In this document: piece by piece, positions 16,356-24,933 of the stretch
Layout of the letters: every line of letters begins with the position of its first letter
How positions within the stretch are numbered: the first letter of the stretch is position 1
From: Azophilus sp965221755
Lineage (GTDB): Bacteria; Pseudomonadota; Gammaproteobacteria; Pseudomonadales; Azotimanducaceae
Direction: 5' to 3'
Assembly (NCBI GenBank): GCA_965221755.1
Contig: OZ244921.1
Location: 3,658,001 to 3,722,000 of the forward strand
Length of the DNA: 64,000 bases
The notes under the pieces: model-generated
What the model was told of the DNA's origin: nothing
The model's input: only the letters and a program-made list of their open reading frames with translations
Database searches by the model: none
Translations under genes and position numbers: made by a program

Positions 16356-17471
16356 ATGAGCCAAACCCACTACTACACCGATGAGCGCACCTTCTGGCAT
16401 TGCACCGGCGTCCAGTCCCTGTTCGTTCCCATTGGCGGCTGGGTGGAGCCACCCGCGGGAAGCTACGGGGCCGACACGCCCGCATCGAAGCGGCGCATCA
16501 TCAACCTGATCCGCGCATCGCGCCTCGATCAGCATCTCAAGGTGCTCTCCGCCGAACCGGCCGGGCGGGAGGACCTGCTGCGCGTCCACCCAGCCAGCTA
16601 CCTGGATGACTTCAAGGCCCTGTCCGATGCCAATGGCGGCGAGCTCGGCACCTTCGCGCCGTTTTCCAAGGGCGCCTACGAAATCGCCTGCGTATCGGCC
16701 GGGCTGGCGATCGCCGCGCTGGAGTCAGTGGTCTGCGACCAAGCGCCCAACGCCTACGCGCTCTGCCGGCCCGCCGGCCACCACTGCCTCGCCGATGAGC
16801 CCATGGGCTTCTGCCTGCTGGCCAACATCCCCATCGCCATAGAGGCGATGAAGGCGCGCCACGGGATCGGCAAGGTCGCCGTGGTGGATTGGGACGTGCA
16901 CCACGGCAACGGCACCCAGTCCATCTACTACGGCCGGAGCGACGTGCTGACCATCTCGCTGCACCAGGATCGCTGCTTCCCGGCGGGATACAGCGGCGCC
17001 GAGGAGCGCGGCGAGGGCGCGGGAGCGGGCTGCAACCTGAACGTCCCGCTGCCCGCGGGCAGTGGCCACGACTGCTATCTCCGCGCCATGGAAAGGCTGG
17101 TGATTCCGGCGCTCGAAGCCCACCGACCGGAACTCATCGTGGTGGCCAGCGGGCTCGACGGCAACGGCGCCGATCCCCTCGCCCGCCAGTTGCTGCACAG
17201 CGACAGCTACCGCGCCATGACCCGCATGATGATGAACGCCGCCGGCCAACTCTGCGACGGCAGGTTGGCGTTGGTGCATGAGGGCGGCTATGCGGAAGCC
17301 TACGTCCCCTTCTGCGGCCAAGCGATCGTTGAAGCGCTCAGCGGCATGAACGCGCTCGTTGAGGATCCGATGCTGGACTTCTTCAAATCCCAGCAGCCCG
17401 GCGAACTTGCGCTTAAGTTCCAGAAGGCTTGGGTTGACGACTTGGCCGCGGAACTCGGCATCATCTTGTGA
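16356..17471 (+). CDS. Class II histone deacetylase family protein (acetoin utilisation/acetylpolyamine amidohydrolase-like)
   Basis: A 371-residue Zn-dependent deacetylase of the arginase/HDAC fold. The active-site sequence is present: CRPAGHHC (tandem His), GKVAVVDWDVHHGNGTQ (zinc Asp and His), 'TISLHQDRCFPAGYSG', the second zinc Asp region 'VVASGLDGNGADPLARQLL' (usual form G-x-D-A-N-x-x-D-P-L) and 'LVHEGGYAEAYVPFC'. Likely substrates are acetylated polyamines, other small molecules or proteins; sequence does not decide. Its stop overlaps the GTG start of the following gene by four bases. Confidence 0.85.
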   Translation: MSQTHYYTDERTFWHCTGVQSLFVPIGGWVEPPAGSYGADTPASKRRIINLIRASRLDQHLKVLSAEPAGREDLLRVHPASYLDDFKALSDANGGELGTFAPFSKGAYEIACVSAGLAIAALESVVCDQAPNAYALCRPAGHHCLADEPMGFCLLANIPIAIEAMKARHGIGKVAVVDWDVHHGNGTQSIYYGRSDVLTISLHQDRCFPAGYSGAEERGEGAGAGCNLNVPLPAGSGHDCYLRAMERLVIPALEAHRPELIVVASGLDGNGADPLARQLLHSDSYRAMTRMMMNAAGQLCDGRLALVHEGGYAEAYVPFCGQAIVEALSGMNALVEDPMLDFFKSQQPGELALKFQKAWVDDLAAELGIIL

Positions 17472-18286
17472 ACCGTTCAAGTCAGGCCGCGGGCAGGAAC
17501 GTCAGCCAAGCGGTTCGCGAACTCTGCCTAGCCTTGCCGGACGCCGAGGAGCGGCCTTCCAGGGACTCCCCGGACTTTCGCGTGGGCGGCAAGACCTTCG
17601 CCACCTACGTCGTCAACCACCACGGCGACGGGCGGGTGGCCTTGTGGCTGAACGCCCCGGACGGCGCCCAAGCCTTCTACACGGAAAACGAACCGGAGCA
17701 CTACTTCGTGCCGCCTTACGTCGGCCCCAGAGGCTGGCTCGGGGTGCATCTCGACCGGGGCCTGCGCTGGACCACCATCGCCGACCGGGTGCGCGAAGCC
17801 TATGGGCAGCTGGCGCCCGAAAGCCTCAAGGCCCGGTTGGCTGAGACGCCTGCGGTGGAACCGCCCAGCGAACCGTTGCCGCTTGAGGAGTTCGACCCCA
17901 TGGCGAGGCGCCGCGCCCAAGCGGTGCTTGGGCTGCTTCGGGACATCTGCCTGAGGCTGCCGGAAACCACCGAGGGCACCCGCTTCGGCGATCCGATCTT
18001 CCGGGCCGGCAAGAGGGGCTTCGCCCTGGCGCACAGCCGCCGGGGACGGATCCGGCTGCAGTTCTGGGTGGGCGCGGACCGCCAAGACTCGCTTTGCTTC
18101 GATGGGCGCTACCGGATTCCGCCCTACATCGGCCACCAAGGCTGGATTGAGCTCGACGCTGAGGAGTTCGCCGATCGGGACGAAATCTCGGCGTTGGCCT
18201 TGGACAGCTACCGCCACCATGCACTCAAGCGAATGCTCAAGGCGCTGGACGCCGAATGGCCGAATCGGAGCCTAACCGCGACCTGA
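17468..18286 (+). CDS. Tandem-domain MmcQ/YjbR family protein
   Basis: A 272-residue protein made of two MmcQ/YjbR (CyaY-like fold) domains; most relatives have one of about 115 residues. Domain 1 (about 12-125) has 'VRELCLALPDAEERPSRDSPDFRVGGKTFATY', 'FVPPYVGPRGWLGVHLD' and 'REAYGQLAPESLKARL'. Domain 2 (about 155-262) has 'LRDICLRLPETTEGTRFGDPIFRAGKRGFA', 'RIPPYIGHQGWIELD' and 'DSYRHHALKRMLKAL'. The family is often annotated DNA-binding, with little evidence. It starts with GTG inside the deacetylase stop (GTGA), so the two genes are coupled. Confidence 0.8.
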   Translation: MNRSSQAAGRNVSQAVRELCLALPDAEERPSRDSPDFRVGGKTFATYVVNHHGDGRVALWLNAPDGAQAFYTENEPEHYFVPPYVGPRGWLGVHLDRGLRWTTIADRVREAYGQLAPESLKARLAETPAVEPPSEPLPLEEFDPMARRRAQAVLGLLRDICLRLPETTEGTRFGDPIFRAGKRGFALAHSRRGRIRLQFWVGADRQDSLCFDGRYRIPPYIGHQGWIELDAEEFADRDEISALALDSYRHHALKRMLKALDAEWPNRSLTAT

Positions 18287-18305
18287 GCGCGGCATCTATC
18301 GCACC

Positions 18306-18336
18306 TTGCTCCACGGCGAGGAAAAACGGTTATGAT
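18306..18336 (+). promoter_or_regulatory. Candidate promoter for the ferredoxin gene
   Basis: TTGCTC (18306-18311) and TATGAT (18331-18336) form a sigma70-like pair at 19 bp spacing, slightly long. It lies about 50 bp before the ferredoxin ATG. Confidence 0.35.
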
Positions 18337-18388
18337 ACGCGGCCTTCCAATCCCTCCGGCAACCCAAACCGCACTCAAGGTCCACCCC

Positions 18389-18709
18389 ATGCCCGCACTC
18401 ACCTACATCGAATTCGACGGAACCGAGCACACCATCAACGCCGAGCCCGGCATGTCCGTCATGCGCGTCGCCATCGACCACGGCGTGCCCGGCATTGACG
18501 CCGACTGCGGCGGCGAATGCTCCTGCGCCACCTGCCACGTCATCGTCAATGACGAATGGATGCAGGCGGTGGGGCGTCCGGCGGAGGACGAGGAGGCCAT
18601 GCTGGACCTCAACCCGGAGCGCGAGGCGAATTCCAGGCTCTCCTGCCAGATTGAGGTCAGCGACGCCTTGGATGGGCTGGTGGTGAAGCTGCCCGAATTT
18701 CAGATGTAG
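18389..18709 (+). CDS. 2Fe-2S ferredoxin
   Basis: A 106-residue adrenodoxin/ISC-type ferredoxin. Cluster ligands are seen in DCGGECSCATCHVIV (Cys-x5-Cys-x2-Cys) and the fourth Cys in RLSCQIEV. 'EPGMSVMRVAIDHGVPGIDADCGG' is typical of the [2Fe-2S] vertebrate-type fold. It would pass electrons to cytochrome P450s, oxygenases or Fe-S assembly. Its context among acyl-CoA degradation genes favours a redox partner role, but no P450 or ferredoxin reductase is in the window. ATG at 18389 chosen because the longer frame adds non-family residues. Confidence 0.88.
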   Translation: MPALTYIEFDGTEHTINAEPGMSVMRVAIDHGVPGIDADCGGECSCATCHVIVNDEWMQAVGRPAEDEEAMLDLNPEREANSRLSCQIEVSDALDGLVVKLPEFQM

Positions 18710-18734
18710 CGCCGCTCGACGCACGGCGACGGCC

Positions 18735-19451
18735 ATGCGATTGCAGGACAAAGTGGCCGTCATCACCGGCGGCGCCAGCGGCATGGGCCGGGCGACGGCG
18801 CTCCGCTTCCTGGCCGAAGGCGCCAGCGTGGTCATCGCCGACTACAACCCCGCAACCGGTGCCGACGCCATGCAGGAGGCCGCCGGCCAAGGCTTCGCGG
18901 AGCGCACCCGATTCGCCCGCACCGACGTGGCCGTTGAGGCGCAGGTGGAGCGCATGGTCGCCACCGCCATCGATGCCTTCGGCCACCTCGACATCGTGTT
19001 CAACAACGCCGGGGTGGGCGGCGCCATCGGCCCGCTGGGCGCCACCCGGACGGAGGACTGGGACTACACCTTCGACGTCCTGGTCAAAGGCGTTTTCCTG
19101 GGCATCAAGCACGCCGTCCGAGTCATGCAAGCGCAAGGACGCGGCGGCGCCATCATCAACACCGCCTCGGTGGCCGGACTCAGCGGCGACGCCGGCCCCA
19201 TCGCCTACTCGTCCGCCAAGGCGGCGGTGATCAACCTCACCCGCGGCGCCGCCGTGGAGTTGGCCCCGGACCGCATTCGCGTCAACGCCATCTGTCCCGG
19301 CTTCATCGCCACGCCCTTGGCCGGACTACGGCCGCGGTGAGCACATTGCCGGAGCGGCCCTGTTCCTGGCCAGCGAAGACGCCGAGTTCGTCACCGGGGA
19401 GGCCTTGATCGTCGATGGCGGCCTAAGCGCCGCCGGGCCGGAGCTGTCGAA
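18735..19451 (+). pseudogene. Short-chain dehydrogenase/reductase, internally deleted and frameshifted
   Basis: The 5' part is a normal SDR: TGGASGMGRATA cofactor motif, NNAGVGG, catalytic Ser region 'INTASVAGLSG', and Y-x-x-x-K as YSSAKAA, up to 'CPGFIATPLA'. There the frame terminates at a TGA (stop at 19338-19340). In another frame from 19318 the tail continues correctly: WPDYGRGEHIAGAALFLASEDAEFV and 'TGEALIVDGGLSAAGP'. About 20-30 residues normally found between these two parts are missing, so a small internal deletion caused the frame change. The 3' end then runs into a truncated gene on the other strand at about 19450, and its own stop codon is lost. Confidence 0.82.
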
Positions 19452-20366
19452 ATTGAGTAGTCGCGGTGCGCGACTGCGTTCACCAGAGCCTCGAAAACTG
19501 CCTGGTCGTCGTATTGGGGTCGGTCAATTCGGCCTTGATCCTTAGTCGCTGTCGTCCGCATGTTCCTGAAAACAAAACGACAGGCTTCGGTGACCTGCTG
19601 ATCCAAGGGACCATCAATATCCGCCGCATCGAGTTGATAAGGCTCATCCTTGAATTCAAGGCGAATGGCGGCGCCTCGATAGGCAACAGCCTGAATGTAG
19701 GCATTCGGCAACCAGCGACGGCCATGGTGGCTTGCCACAAGGACGCCTGCCACAGTGGGCTTTACCATGCCATCCTCATCCGCCGCCGCCAAACCCAGCT
19801 TGCGAAGCAAGGTTTCCACGTCTTGATCCGACCGTGCGGTCTTGAATCGCCCCCAAAGATCAGGCGCCAAATCCGTTAGTCGCGCATCCCCCACCACCTG
19901 CTCATCGAATCGAATGAGCCGCGTCTGGCTGCGCTGCTGAAACAGCCGAGCAAGATACTCCGGCGACATGATGCAGATAGCCCGAGGCACTCTCATGAAC
20001 GAATAGGCTGCGCGGCACCTCAATGGTAACCACGATCCGCTCCACACCGGAACGATCAGGCAATCGGCGCCGGTCAAGAACGAATGTCTCCAAAGCCGGT
20101 TTAATGGCATCGGTGCAAATCTCGCGCACATAGTCCATGACTGCCGCGATGCGCTCGACCGGCACTCCGAGCACTTCCCGAGTCTTGTCCTCCACCCCGA
20201 GAACCAAGGTGCCTCCTTGGCTGTTGGCAAATGCCGCCAGTCCGTCGCCAAGTGCGTCCCGCTTCGGGTCGCGCACCTTGCCTGCAGCGAAGCGCACTTC
20301 CTTGAACTCCCAAGCGGAGCCCTCGCCCAATCGAATTTCGTCGAGCAGTTGCTGGGCATTCGGCAT
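19452..20366 (-). pseudogene. AlbA_2 (Schlafen-like) domain ATP-binding protein, frameshifted and truncated
   Basis: The N-terminal frame (from ATG 20366) has the AlbA_2 pattern: 'GEGSAWEFKEVRF', 'DGLAAFANSQGGTLVLGVED' and 'VVTIEVPRSLFVHESASGY'. Then the frame changes near 19970. The continuation in the other frame is 'MSPEYLARLFQQRSQTRLIRFDEQ', with about ten normally intervening residues missing. It runs on through 'VEALLRKLGL'-like winged-helix sequence to 'QAVFEALVNAVAHRDYSI', where relatives continue for 100 or more residues, but here the sequence joins the broken SDR tail. It starts three bases after the TrlF-like stop, so both were one operon. Such proteins occur in defence islands. 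Confidence 0.78.
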
Positions 20367-20368
20367 GG

Positions 20369-22777
20369 CTACTCCCGGCCAAGGCGGGCCCAACGGCGGG
20401 CGAAGGCTTCGCGTCCGCCTTCCATCACACGGCAAATCTCATCGCGAACGGCTGGTTCCTGCAAGGCTCCTTTCCGAACAACGCGGCACTGCCCATCACA
20501 AATGACGCCATCCCTCTCAGAGCCAACGGCCCTGCAAGGCTCCTTTCCGAACAACGCGGCACTGCCCACCGGTGAAGTCCAGTGCATGAATCATCTCGGC
20601 ATCGCCATTGACGACGACGTTTGGGTTGTGCGTGACGACAATGAGTTGCCGACGCTGCTTGTTCTCGCGGATCTGCCGCACGATCAGATCGTAGATCAGA
20701 TGATTGTCCAAGTCGTCCTCCGGCTGATCAAGCACCAACGGCTCCTCGCCGAAGGCTAGCAGAAAGGCCAGCAAGGCGGCCGAGCGCTGGCCTTGGGACG
20801 CCTCTTCAATCCGCGCCCAGTCGCCGTCGCCGCGGCTGTACTCGATGCGCAGGTCGTCGTCCGGGAACCAACAGGCCACGCGATCCATGAGTTCGGGGTT
20901 GGCGTCGTACTTGCGCTGCAAATGCAACCCGAACTTGGCGCTGAACCGTTCGCTCACGTTGATCAATTCATCCTTGACGGAGGTTACCGCGTCCGCATCG
21001 CCTGCCGCCAAGCGGGCGGCCAGCCCAATCGAGCGAATTGGATCACTGCCTTCCACCTGCAGGATATCCCGCTCGAAGCGTTCGTCGTTGATATCCAAGA
21101 GATCGCGCAATTCCAACTCAACCGCCCTGGCATCGTGGCCAAATGGGATGACTTCAATTTTGACAAAATCATTCCCTTTCAACGCTTTTTTCAAGAAACT
21201 AGCCCGCTTCTCGGCAATGGCCGCGCGCTCATCGAAAACCTGTTCCAACCGAGCCTGACCATCAGCTTGCAGCCGTTCCGCCTCATCGCGCAGCCACTTG
21301 AGTTTTTCCATTTCCTCCTCAAGCAGCCTCCGGCTCTGCGTCAATGCGCCAAAATCCTGGATATCATCCACGCCTTGCGCACGAAGCGATTGCCGCAGTG
21401 CCTCATAGGCGCTGAGCGCGGCCTGCGCGCGATTGCCCCAGTCATCGAGCCGACTGTCGCTGGTCAGCGTTTGCTGGATACGGGAGAAGCTGGCTGCAGC
21501 GTCCTCCAAGACTTGCCGCAAATTCGCCAGCGCTTGATCAGCCGCCGACCGCCAAGACAAAACATCGGCATCCGCTTGGTCGTCAAGCGCGTCTCCCTGC
21601 CAATCGTCAAGCAGCAAATCACTGGATAGCTCGCGAACGCGCCCCGGCACGGCCTCCAGCAGCTCCAAACTTCGATCTATTTCCCGACGTTGACGCCGTG
21701 CACGGTCTTGGCTTGCCAGCGCCTCCGCATGGCGGGAACGGGTGAACGCTTCAAGTTTGCGCTTGACTTCGTCAAGCTTGCGTTGGGTTTCCGGCATCTT
21801 GTCAAGCCGAGCTCGAAGCTCGCGCAACCGCGCTTGAAGGGCAAAGTAAGCCCGCTTGGCGTGGTCGAGCTTCTCACGCAATGCCTGCACACCGGCCGCT
21901 TCGTCAATGAATCCCAGCAACACTCGGCGGCTCTCACCGACCATGGCGGCAATTTGGCCTTGGGACAATACCCGTATGGGGAATCGCTCGGGAGTGACCG
22001 CCTGACTAGGTGACGGCCGCCAATCATCCTGAGCGTGGCGCACTTCCACCACCGGGCCTTCTCCGTCCTGACGCCACCGCAAAAGCCGTGGCAATCGCTG
22101 CCCAGAACCCATGACCATGAAACCTGTCGTTCTCGGTAAACAACTGGGGCCGACCAATCCCGTTGCATCACTTCCATCGCCACTATGCCGGGTTCGTCGA
22201 GAACTTGGCGAATGGTGTTGGCGTCCAGCGCAACAGTGCCTCGATCGCCATTGCCCGGTCTCAACAATCCCTTGGGGCCATCGGCGTGCGCTGGAATGGG
22301 AATCCCGCCAAGCTCCCGAACCGCCGCGACAACTTCGGCTGCGCCTTGACGTGTGACACCGTCGCTTGCGCCCTTGGTCCCTTCGTAGGCAATCCGGCCC
22401 AGCAGTCCGTCGATGTCGGAACCGCTCGCAGAGGGATCGAAAATCGCCAGCAGATGAAATCCGCCATGCACCGATATCTCCACGCCGGGAAACAAGATCA
22501 TTTTGCGAAATCCGTCGATCGGCGATGCGAGATGCCGCTCCTCCATCACCGAATGGGCATTTTTGAGTCTGTCGATCCACGCACCGCTGTTGTGATCAGT
22601 GATGGCCACGCAGTCAATGCCTGCCCTCATGTAACCCAATAGCCAGTCTTCAGGCGAGAAGTTCAGGCATTGCCGGGCCCAAACCGTGTCAGCAGACGCA
22701 GGGGTATGGGTGTGGAAGTCGAACTTCCACCATCTAGCCCCCGGATAGGACCAGTCAGAACTTGGATCGTCAGCCAT
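20369..22777 (-). pseudogene. TrlF-like PHP-SMC ATPase, three-part broken gene
   Basis: Part 1 (22777 to about 22090) is a PHP domain: 'KFDFHTHTPASADTVW', 'CVAITDHNSG', 'LFPGVEISVHGG', 'IPIPAHADGPKGL' and 'WSWVLGSDCHGF'. Part 2, in another frame, begins 'LRWRQDGEGPVVE' and 'RFPIRVLSQGQIAAM', has a long coiled coil, then the ABC signature-like 'EEASQGQRSAALLAFLLA' and Walker B 'PLVLDQPEDDLDNHLIYDLI' with 'QLIVVTHNPNVVVNGDAEM'. The stretch that should hold Walker A is missing between the parts, where the frame also shifts. Near the 3' end a duplicated 37-bp segment inserts a stop; the original tail 'CRVVRKGALQEPAVRDEICRVMEGGREAFARRW' survives beyond it. TrlF-like ATPases are linked to mobile-element defence. 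Confidence 0.8.
20459..20568. repeat. 37-bp direct repeat interrupting the TrlF-like 3' end
   Basis: CTGCAAGGCTCCTTTCCGAA and the 17 bases after it (37 bp in all) occur identically at 20459-20495 and 20532-20568, 73 bp apart. The 36 bases between them are not part of the repeat. The second copy plus filler displaces the natural C-terminus of the ATPase gene. Confidence 0.85.
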
Positions 22778-22844
22778 GTTTGACGCACTTCGCTCGCTGA
22801 TGCCGCCACCCTAGGATAACCGAACGGCACTCTCACGCCAGCCC

Positions 22845-23009
22845 GCGCGACCTGACGGTCGCGGATGGAGTTTCGCTGGCGCGAAACTCCGCGCTTTTTG
22901 CGTGGCCGCCTTCGGACCCCGTTATGAGCATCGGCCGGCTAGTTTCGCTGCCGCGAAACTCCGCGCTCGTCGCTTAGATCAGATTCCGGTATGTTTCTGA
23001 GCCCGCACA
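22845..23009. repeat. Dispersed palindromic repeat, copy 4 (long form)
   Basis: Starts GCGCGACCTGACGGTCGCGG, then GGAGTTTCGCTGGCGCGAAACTCCGCGC, an inserted spacer, a second GTTTCGCTGCCGCGAAACTCCGCGC hairpin, and ends AGATTCCGGTATGTTTCTGAG followed by CCCGCACAG. It separates the broken TrlF-like gene from the following enoyl-CoA hydratase. Confidence 0.78.
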
Positions 23010-23024
23010 GCCAGCGCAATGGGG

Positions 23025-23858
23025 TCAGCTCTTGTCGGGTGCCGTTCGATAGTCCCCGTAGGCTTGGTCGCGCTTGCTCAAGGCTTGGGTCAGCCCTTGG
23101 CGCATGTCGGCCAGATGGGCTTGGGTGGAGGCGGTGAAGGTGGCGAGCTGCTGCATCTCGGTGCCCGCGCGAATGCCGGCGCGGATGCCCATGGCATCCA
23201 TCTGGCGATGCACCGCCCGCTTGTTGATCTGCTGCAGGTCGGTGGGCGTCATGGCCACCCGTTCGGCGATGGCGAGCACCTGCCCTTCCAGTTCGCCCTC
23301 CGGGAAGGCGCGGTTGGCGAAGCCGGTTTCCGCCGCTTCCCGGCCGGACATGTGGTCGCCGGTGAGCATGAGCTCCATGGCGCGGCGCAGGCCGACGATC
23401 CACGGGTAGAACTGGTTGTCCGGCGGGCTGATGGCGCGCACCACCGGATAGCCGATCTTGGCATCGTCGGCGACATAGACCAGATCGCAGGCGGTGGCGA
23501 GCTCGGTGCCGCCGGCAAGGCAGTAGCCATGCACTTGGGCGATCACCGGCTTGGCGAGGTCCCAGATCTTGAAGAAGCCTTCCACGACATGGCGCGGCCA
23601 GTTGCCGAGGCCGCCGGCGGTGTGGAAGGGCTGCTGCCGGCGCACGTCGGACTTCAGGTCGTAGCCGGCCGAGAAGCAGCTGCCCGCCCCGCGAATGACC
23701 ATGACGCGCACGGACTCGTCTTCATCCGCCGCCTCCAAGGCATGAAACAGCTCCGCGCGCAGCTCGTTGGACAACGGGTTGCGCTTTTCCGGCCGGTTAA
23801 GGGTGATGCGCCGGATGCGGGGGCGCGGCTCGTCAACGATGATCTTTTGGTAGTCCAT
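23025..23858 (-). CDS. Enoyl-CoA hydratase/isomerase family protein
   Basis: A 277-residue crotonase-fold protein. Oxyanion-hole segments are GAGSCFSAGYDL (residues about 60-71) and VHGYCLAGGTELATACD (about 110-126), followed by 'KIGYPVVRAISPPDNQFYPWIVGLRRAMELMLTGDHMSG'. The C-terminal trimerisation region includes 'QQINKRAVHRQMDAMG'. The classical Glu residues of enoyl-CoA hydratase are not obviously conserved, so the reaction is open. It is the last gene of a three-gene minus-strand cluster with two LLM oxidoreductases (gap 32 bp). Confidence 0.86.
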   Translation of the reverse strand: MDYQKIIVDEPRPRIRRITLNRPEKRNPLSNELRAELFHALEAADEDESVRVMVIRGAGSCFSAGYDLKSDVRRQQPFHTAGGLGNWPRHVVEGFFKIWDLAKPVIAQVHGYCLAGGTELATACDLVYVADDAKIGYPVVRAISPPDNQFYPWIVGLRRAMELMLTGDHMSGREAAETGFANRAFPEGELEGQVLAIAERVAMTPTDLQQINKRAVHRQMDAMGIRAGIRAGTEMQQLATFTASTQAHLADMRQGLTQALSKRDQAYGDYRTAPDKS

Positions 23859-23890
23859 GGGGCCGCTCCTGCGGGTTTTGGGGCTGCAGC

Positions 23891-24895
23891 CTATTGGCGC
23901 AATTGAAACCGATCGGCGGCGAACGCATCGAAAGTGCGCTGCACGGCCAGCGGGGAGGCTCCCATGGGGGCGACGATGTGGGTGTGGACGCCGCCGTCCG
24001 CATCCGCCTGAATGCGCTCCCGAATTTCGTCCTCCGTGCCGATGACGGCGATCTCGTCGATCAGGGCATCGCTCAGGGCGCCGGTGGTGCGGGCGCGGTC
24101 CTTGGCGGCCCAGCCTTCGGTGATCACGTCCGCCGCTTCCGCATGGCCTGACCAAGCCAGGAACTTGTTGTACACCGGCGTGGCGTAATAGGGCGCAAAG
24201 GCGGCGCGGAACAGGTTGCGGGCGGCGGGCTTGTCGTCCGTGGCCAGCACCATGGCGCGGTTGACGATTTCCACCTCCCGCCAGTCCTTGCCCGCCCGCT
24301 GCGCGCCGATGCGCACATGTTCCATCATCTTCGGCAGCGCGCTCTTCGGCCAAAGGTTGAAGATCACCCCGTCACCCACCTCGGCGGCCATCTCGATCAT
24401 CCCGGGCCGCAGCGCGGCGATGTAGATGGGCGGCGGGTTCTCCAGGGGCGCTTGGCGGTAGCCCCGGCTGTTCAGGGTGACGCCTTGGAAATTCGACTTC
24501 TCGCCGGTAAGCATGGAGCGCACCATCAGCGCCGTCTCCCGGACCCGGGTGACGGGCTTCTCAAGCGGGATGCCGTTCCAAGCGCCCATGATGGTCTGGC
24601 TGGAGGAGCCAATGCCCATGACGAAGCGGCCTGGCAGCAGTTGGCCGAGCACGTTGACGCTGGCGGCGATCACCGCCGGGGTGCGGGTGTACACCGGCGT
24701 CACGGCGACGCCGATGCGGATGGAGGTGGTGTGGTGCGCCACCGCCGCCACTTGGGTAAGCGTGTCAGGGGCGCCCGAATCGGAGAACCAAGCGTCCGGG
24801 TAGCCGTTGCCCTCCGCCCACTTCAGCCGCTCCACGGTATGCCGAAGGTCCGGACCCGCCGGCAGGGTCACCGCCATCCGCTTGACCGGCTTCAT
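23891..24895 (-). CDS. LLM class (luciferase-like) flavin/F420-dependent oxidoreductase
   Basis: A 334-residue TIM-barrel protein of the bacterial luciferase/F420-dependent superfamily. Segments typical of the fold are 'RLKWAEGNGYPDAWFSDSGAPDTLTQVAAVAHHTTSIRIGVAVTPVYTRTPAVIAAS', 'LLPGRFVMGIGSSS', 'GIPLEKPVTRVRETALMVRSML' and 'PPPIYIAALRPGMIEMAAEVGDGVIF'. Whether it uses F420 or FMN cannot be told. ATG at 24895 begins the family N-terminus; upstream frame is non-coding. It lies between a second LLM gene and an enoyl-CoA hydratase on the same strand, suggesting a shared catabolic pathway. Confidence 0.85.
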   Translation of the reverse strand: MKPVKRMAVTLPAGPDLRHTVERLKWAEGNGYPDAWFSDSGAPDTLTQVAAVAHHTTSIRIGVAVTPVYTRTPAVIAASVNVLGQLLPGRFVMGIGSSSQTIMGAWNGIPLEKPVTRVRETALMVRSMLTGEKSNFQGVTLNSRGYRQAPLENPPPIYIAALRPGMIEMAAEVGDGVIFNLWPKSALPKMMEHVRIGAQRAGKDWREVEIVNRAMVLATDDKPAARNLFRAAFAPYYATPVYNKFLAWSGHAEAADVITEGWAAKDRARTTGALSDALIDEIAVIGTEDEIRERIQADADGGVHTHIVAPMGASPLAVQRTFDAFAADRFQLRQ

Positions 24896-24933
24896 GCCGA
24901 GCCTCTTAGCCTGGACGGCTGGCTGATCCCCAT

